A stretch of 35,558 nt of DNA, taken from contig JAHDFB010000028.1 in NCBI GenBank assembly GCA_020628475.1, positions 1 through 35,558 on the forward strand. Reading direction: 5' to 3'. Source of the DNA: Saprospiraceae bacterium (GTDB lineage: Bacteria > Bacteroidota > Bacteroidia > Chitinophagales > Saprospiraceae). This document shows positions 34,481 to 35,558 of this stretch, in pieces. The notes beneath the pieces were generated by a model, which had not been told where the DNA came from, made no database searches, and worked only from the letters and a program-made list of their open reading frames with translations. The position numbers and the translations under genes are program-made. Every line of letters begins with the position of its first letter. Positions within the stretch are counted from its first letter, which is position 1.

Positions 34481-34488
34481 TACATTTG
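34481..34488 (+). promoter_or_regulatory. -7 element (TACATTTG) of the structured RNA candidate
   Basis: TACATTTG matches TAnnTTTG exactly. Transcription would start near 34494-34496, just before the first base-paired element of the RNA candidate at 34497. No TTG is seen 19-21 nt upstream, so the promoter is incomplete by consensus. Confidence 0.45.
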
Positions 34489-34494
34489 GAAAAC

Positions 34495-34672
34495 GCTTTA
34501 CCACAGAATTAGCCCATTTAAGTTTTCAGCCCATTCTACGCATTCAGTTAGAATCCACGTGGTAAGGATAGTAGTGGGCGAGATCCACAGGATCGACGCT
34601 CCCGACCAACGGAAGGGATGACCTTAGGGAAACCACGCATAGCCTGACCCCAACAGGGGGACCACCCTACTC
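34495..34672 (+). ncRNA. Structured RNA candidate resembling HEARO/omega RNA (orphan, no IscB gene)
   Basis: This GC-rich stretch is noncoding on both strands but full of paired elements. TTACCAC (34498-34504) pairs with GTGGTAA (34559-34565) around an inner hairpin ATTCTA/TAGAAT (34533-34538, 34549-34554). GATCC-ACA-GGATC (34582-34594) is a tight hairpin flanked by GGGCG and CGCTCCC, which can extend it. CCCC-AACA-GGGG (34648-34659) is a third hairpin, and AGTAG (34570-34574) can pair with CTACT (34667-34671) to close the core. The order of GACGCTCCC, GGGAAACCACGCATAGCC and the late CCCTAC resembles, from memory, HEARO (omega) RNAs, the guides of IscB nucleases. No IscB or other nuclease gene follows; the next gene is on the other strand. 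The exact ends are unknown, and no covariance search was possible. Confidence 0.5.
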
Positions 34673-34690
34673 ATTAATAGCAAGCCATCA

Positions 34691-35557
34691 TTAATCCCTT
34701 GAATTTAATATAGCTGTAGAATAAACCTTCCAGCTAAATGCTCCCTTCATGTCATCAACATTCTGTGGAGGAATCGGATGATCCAAAAATCGTTTCATTG
34801 TCTGCGCCATAGACTCCACTGTATTTTCTTCGGTCATGTACCCATTTTTTCCATCCTTAATCGTCTCCGGAAAATGCCCCACATTCGATGTTAATATCGG
34901 CAAATTGAAATTATAACTCAAGGACTCAATACCCGACGGCGTCGCTCTCGAATAAAATAATACCCCAACATCTGCCGTCTGGAAATACTTGTTCACATCT
35001 TCATTCGGGATGAAGGTACTGACGACCATCGTCTTATCCTGAAGTCCCAACTCGTCCACCAAGGTCAAAGGATTGTAGTTTTTTTCATCATCCTGACTAT
35101 TCAAGAAGATGCGCTTCGCTGCTGAAAATAACGCCTTCTTCAACTTGGTTACAAAATTCTTGGAATCCATCGTATTCCAGAAGAGCTCACCGCAGATCAA
35201 AAAAGAAACATCTTCTCGATCCTTGGCCACTATATCAAAAGCGGCAATGGCATCGTGTAAGCCCTTGTATTTTCTTATAAAACCGAAATATAGGAAGACA
35301 TTTTTACGCAATCCATGCTGCTTCTTAAAAGCCTCCACATCAAAATTTGGATCAGCCTGATACAGATCATAGATCGGATGAAAAAGCTTGATCACCGGGG
35401 TACCTTCCGATGTATTTTGTAAAGAACGCGCTCCGCTCTCATTGAGCACAAACCTCTTCTTAGGGAAAATCTGCTTCAATTCTTCATAGGTCTTCAAGGC
35501 ATGAACAATAAAACTATCTGCCTTCGATATACCGTATCTAGTAAAGCGATCATCGAT
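34691..35557 (-). CDS. Glycosyltransferase, GT4-like (5' truncated by window edge)
   Basis: The frame stays open to the window edge, and the residues before the first possible TTG start (TRYGISKADSFIVHALKT) are typical GT-B sequence, so the gene begins outside the window. What is visible is the end of the N-terminal acceptor domain and the whole C-terminal donor domain: KNVFLYFGFIRKYKGLHDAI with the glycine-rich and KG motif, DVGVLFYSRATPSGIESLSYN, which has the EX7E-type region with some changes, and the late LTSNVGHFPETIKDGKNG. Such enzymes transfer a sugar from a nucleotide donor to a lipid or polysaccharide at the inner face of the inner membrane. The sugar and acceptor cannot be told. 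Its 3' end points toward the RNA candidate. Confidence 0.85.
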   Translation of the reverse strand: MDDRFTRYGISKADSFIVHALKTYEELKQIFPKKRFVLNESGARSLQNTSEGTPVIKLFHPIYDLYQADPNFDVEAFKKQHGLRKNVFLYFGFIRKYKGLHDAIAAFDIVAKDREDVSFLICGELFWNTMDSKNFVTKLKKALFSAAKRIFLNSQDDEKNYNPLTLVDELGLQDKTMVVSTFIPNEDVNKYFQTADVGVLFYSRATPSGIESLSYNFNLPILTSNVGHFPETIKDGKNGYMTEENTVESMAQTMKRFLDHPIPPQNVDDMKGAFSWKVYSTAILNSRD

Positions 35558-35558
35558 G

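Noticed and set aside
34495-34672. RNase P RNA, tmRNA, SRP RNA or 6S RNA as identity of the structured RNA
   Set aside because: None of their hallmark sequences or overall shapes is seen: no long single hairpin as in 6S, no SRP GGAAG-type apical motif, and it is too short for RNase P or tmRNA.
1-35558. CRISPR arrays, tRNA and rRNA genes, integrases or transposase genes
   Set aside because: I found no regularly spaced repeats, no cloverleaf with a TTCGAATCC-type arm, no rRNA sequence and no recombinase or transposase reading frame.

Overview
The window looks like chromosomal DNA of a Bacteroidota member, most likely a Saprospiria-type (Lewinella/Haliscomenobacter-like) bacterium. The grounds are four secreted proteins ending in type IX secretion system (T9SS) type A sorting domains, two giant multi-domain adhesin-like proteins rich in HYR-like modules and carrying a dockerin-like segment, a FecR-like anti-sigma protein beside an ECF sigma factor, promoter-like TAnnTTTG -7 elements, and moderate to low GC. 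All assignments come from reading the sequence; no database search was run.

Left part (1-10200). The 3' end of an NAD-dependent epimerase/reductase gene ends at a hairpin terminator and faces an HD-domain hydrolase gene on the minus strand. A small palindromic repeat follows. Next is a plus-strand series: a tandem zinc-ribbon protein, a membrane-anchored TPR protein, an ECF sigma factor, a one-span anti-sigma-like protein with a HEAT-like outer domain, and two secreted DUF4097-like proteins. The series closes with a strong terminator at 6064-6098. A promoter built into that terminator appears to drive a pseudouridine synthase gene with a GTG start. An FtsE-like ATPase converges on it. A compact plus-strand cluster then encodes a Cys-variant CcmE, a Rossmann/DUF2520 protein, an unknown 94-aa protein, a GNAT acetyltransferase and a RidA-family protein, and ends in another terminator.

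Centre (10200-29600). All genes from 10206 to 27284 are on the minus strand: a Cys-rich T9SS protein, a nucleoside salvage pair (uridine kinase plus NupC-type transporter), and two giant T9SS proteins of 2460 and 2053 residues in tandem. The giants have different N-terminal halves (CUB + IgGFc-binding-like versus lamin-tail-like) but a co-linear C-terminal half (HYR-like modules, dockerin-like, cohesin-like, sorting domain). A divergent Omp28-like T9SS protein with a CPWC motif follows on the plus strand.

Right part (29600-35558). A secreted SRPBCC protein overlaps a Crp/Fnr regulator gene by one base. Then come an unknown protein, a four-helix membrane protein, an FG-GAP/UnbV lipoprotein, and at the edge a truncated glycosyltransferase gene on the minus strand.

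The most interesting item is the 431-bp gap before the glycosyltransferase gene. Its second half (about 34495-34672) is GC-rich, highly structured, preceded by a well-placed -7 element, and resembles HEARO/omega RNA, the guide RNA of IscB nucleases. No IscB gene lies in the window, so it would be an orphan copy.
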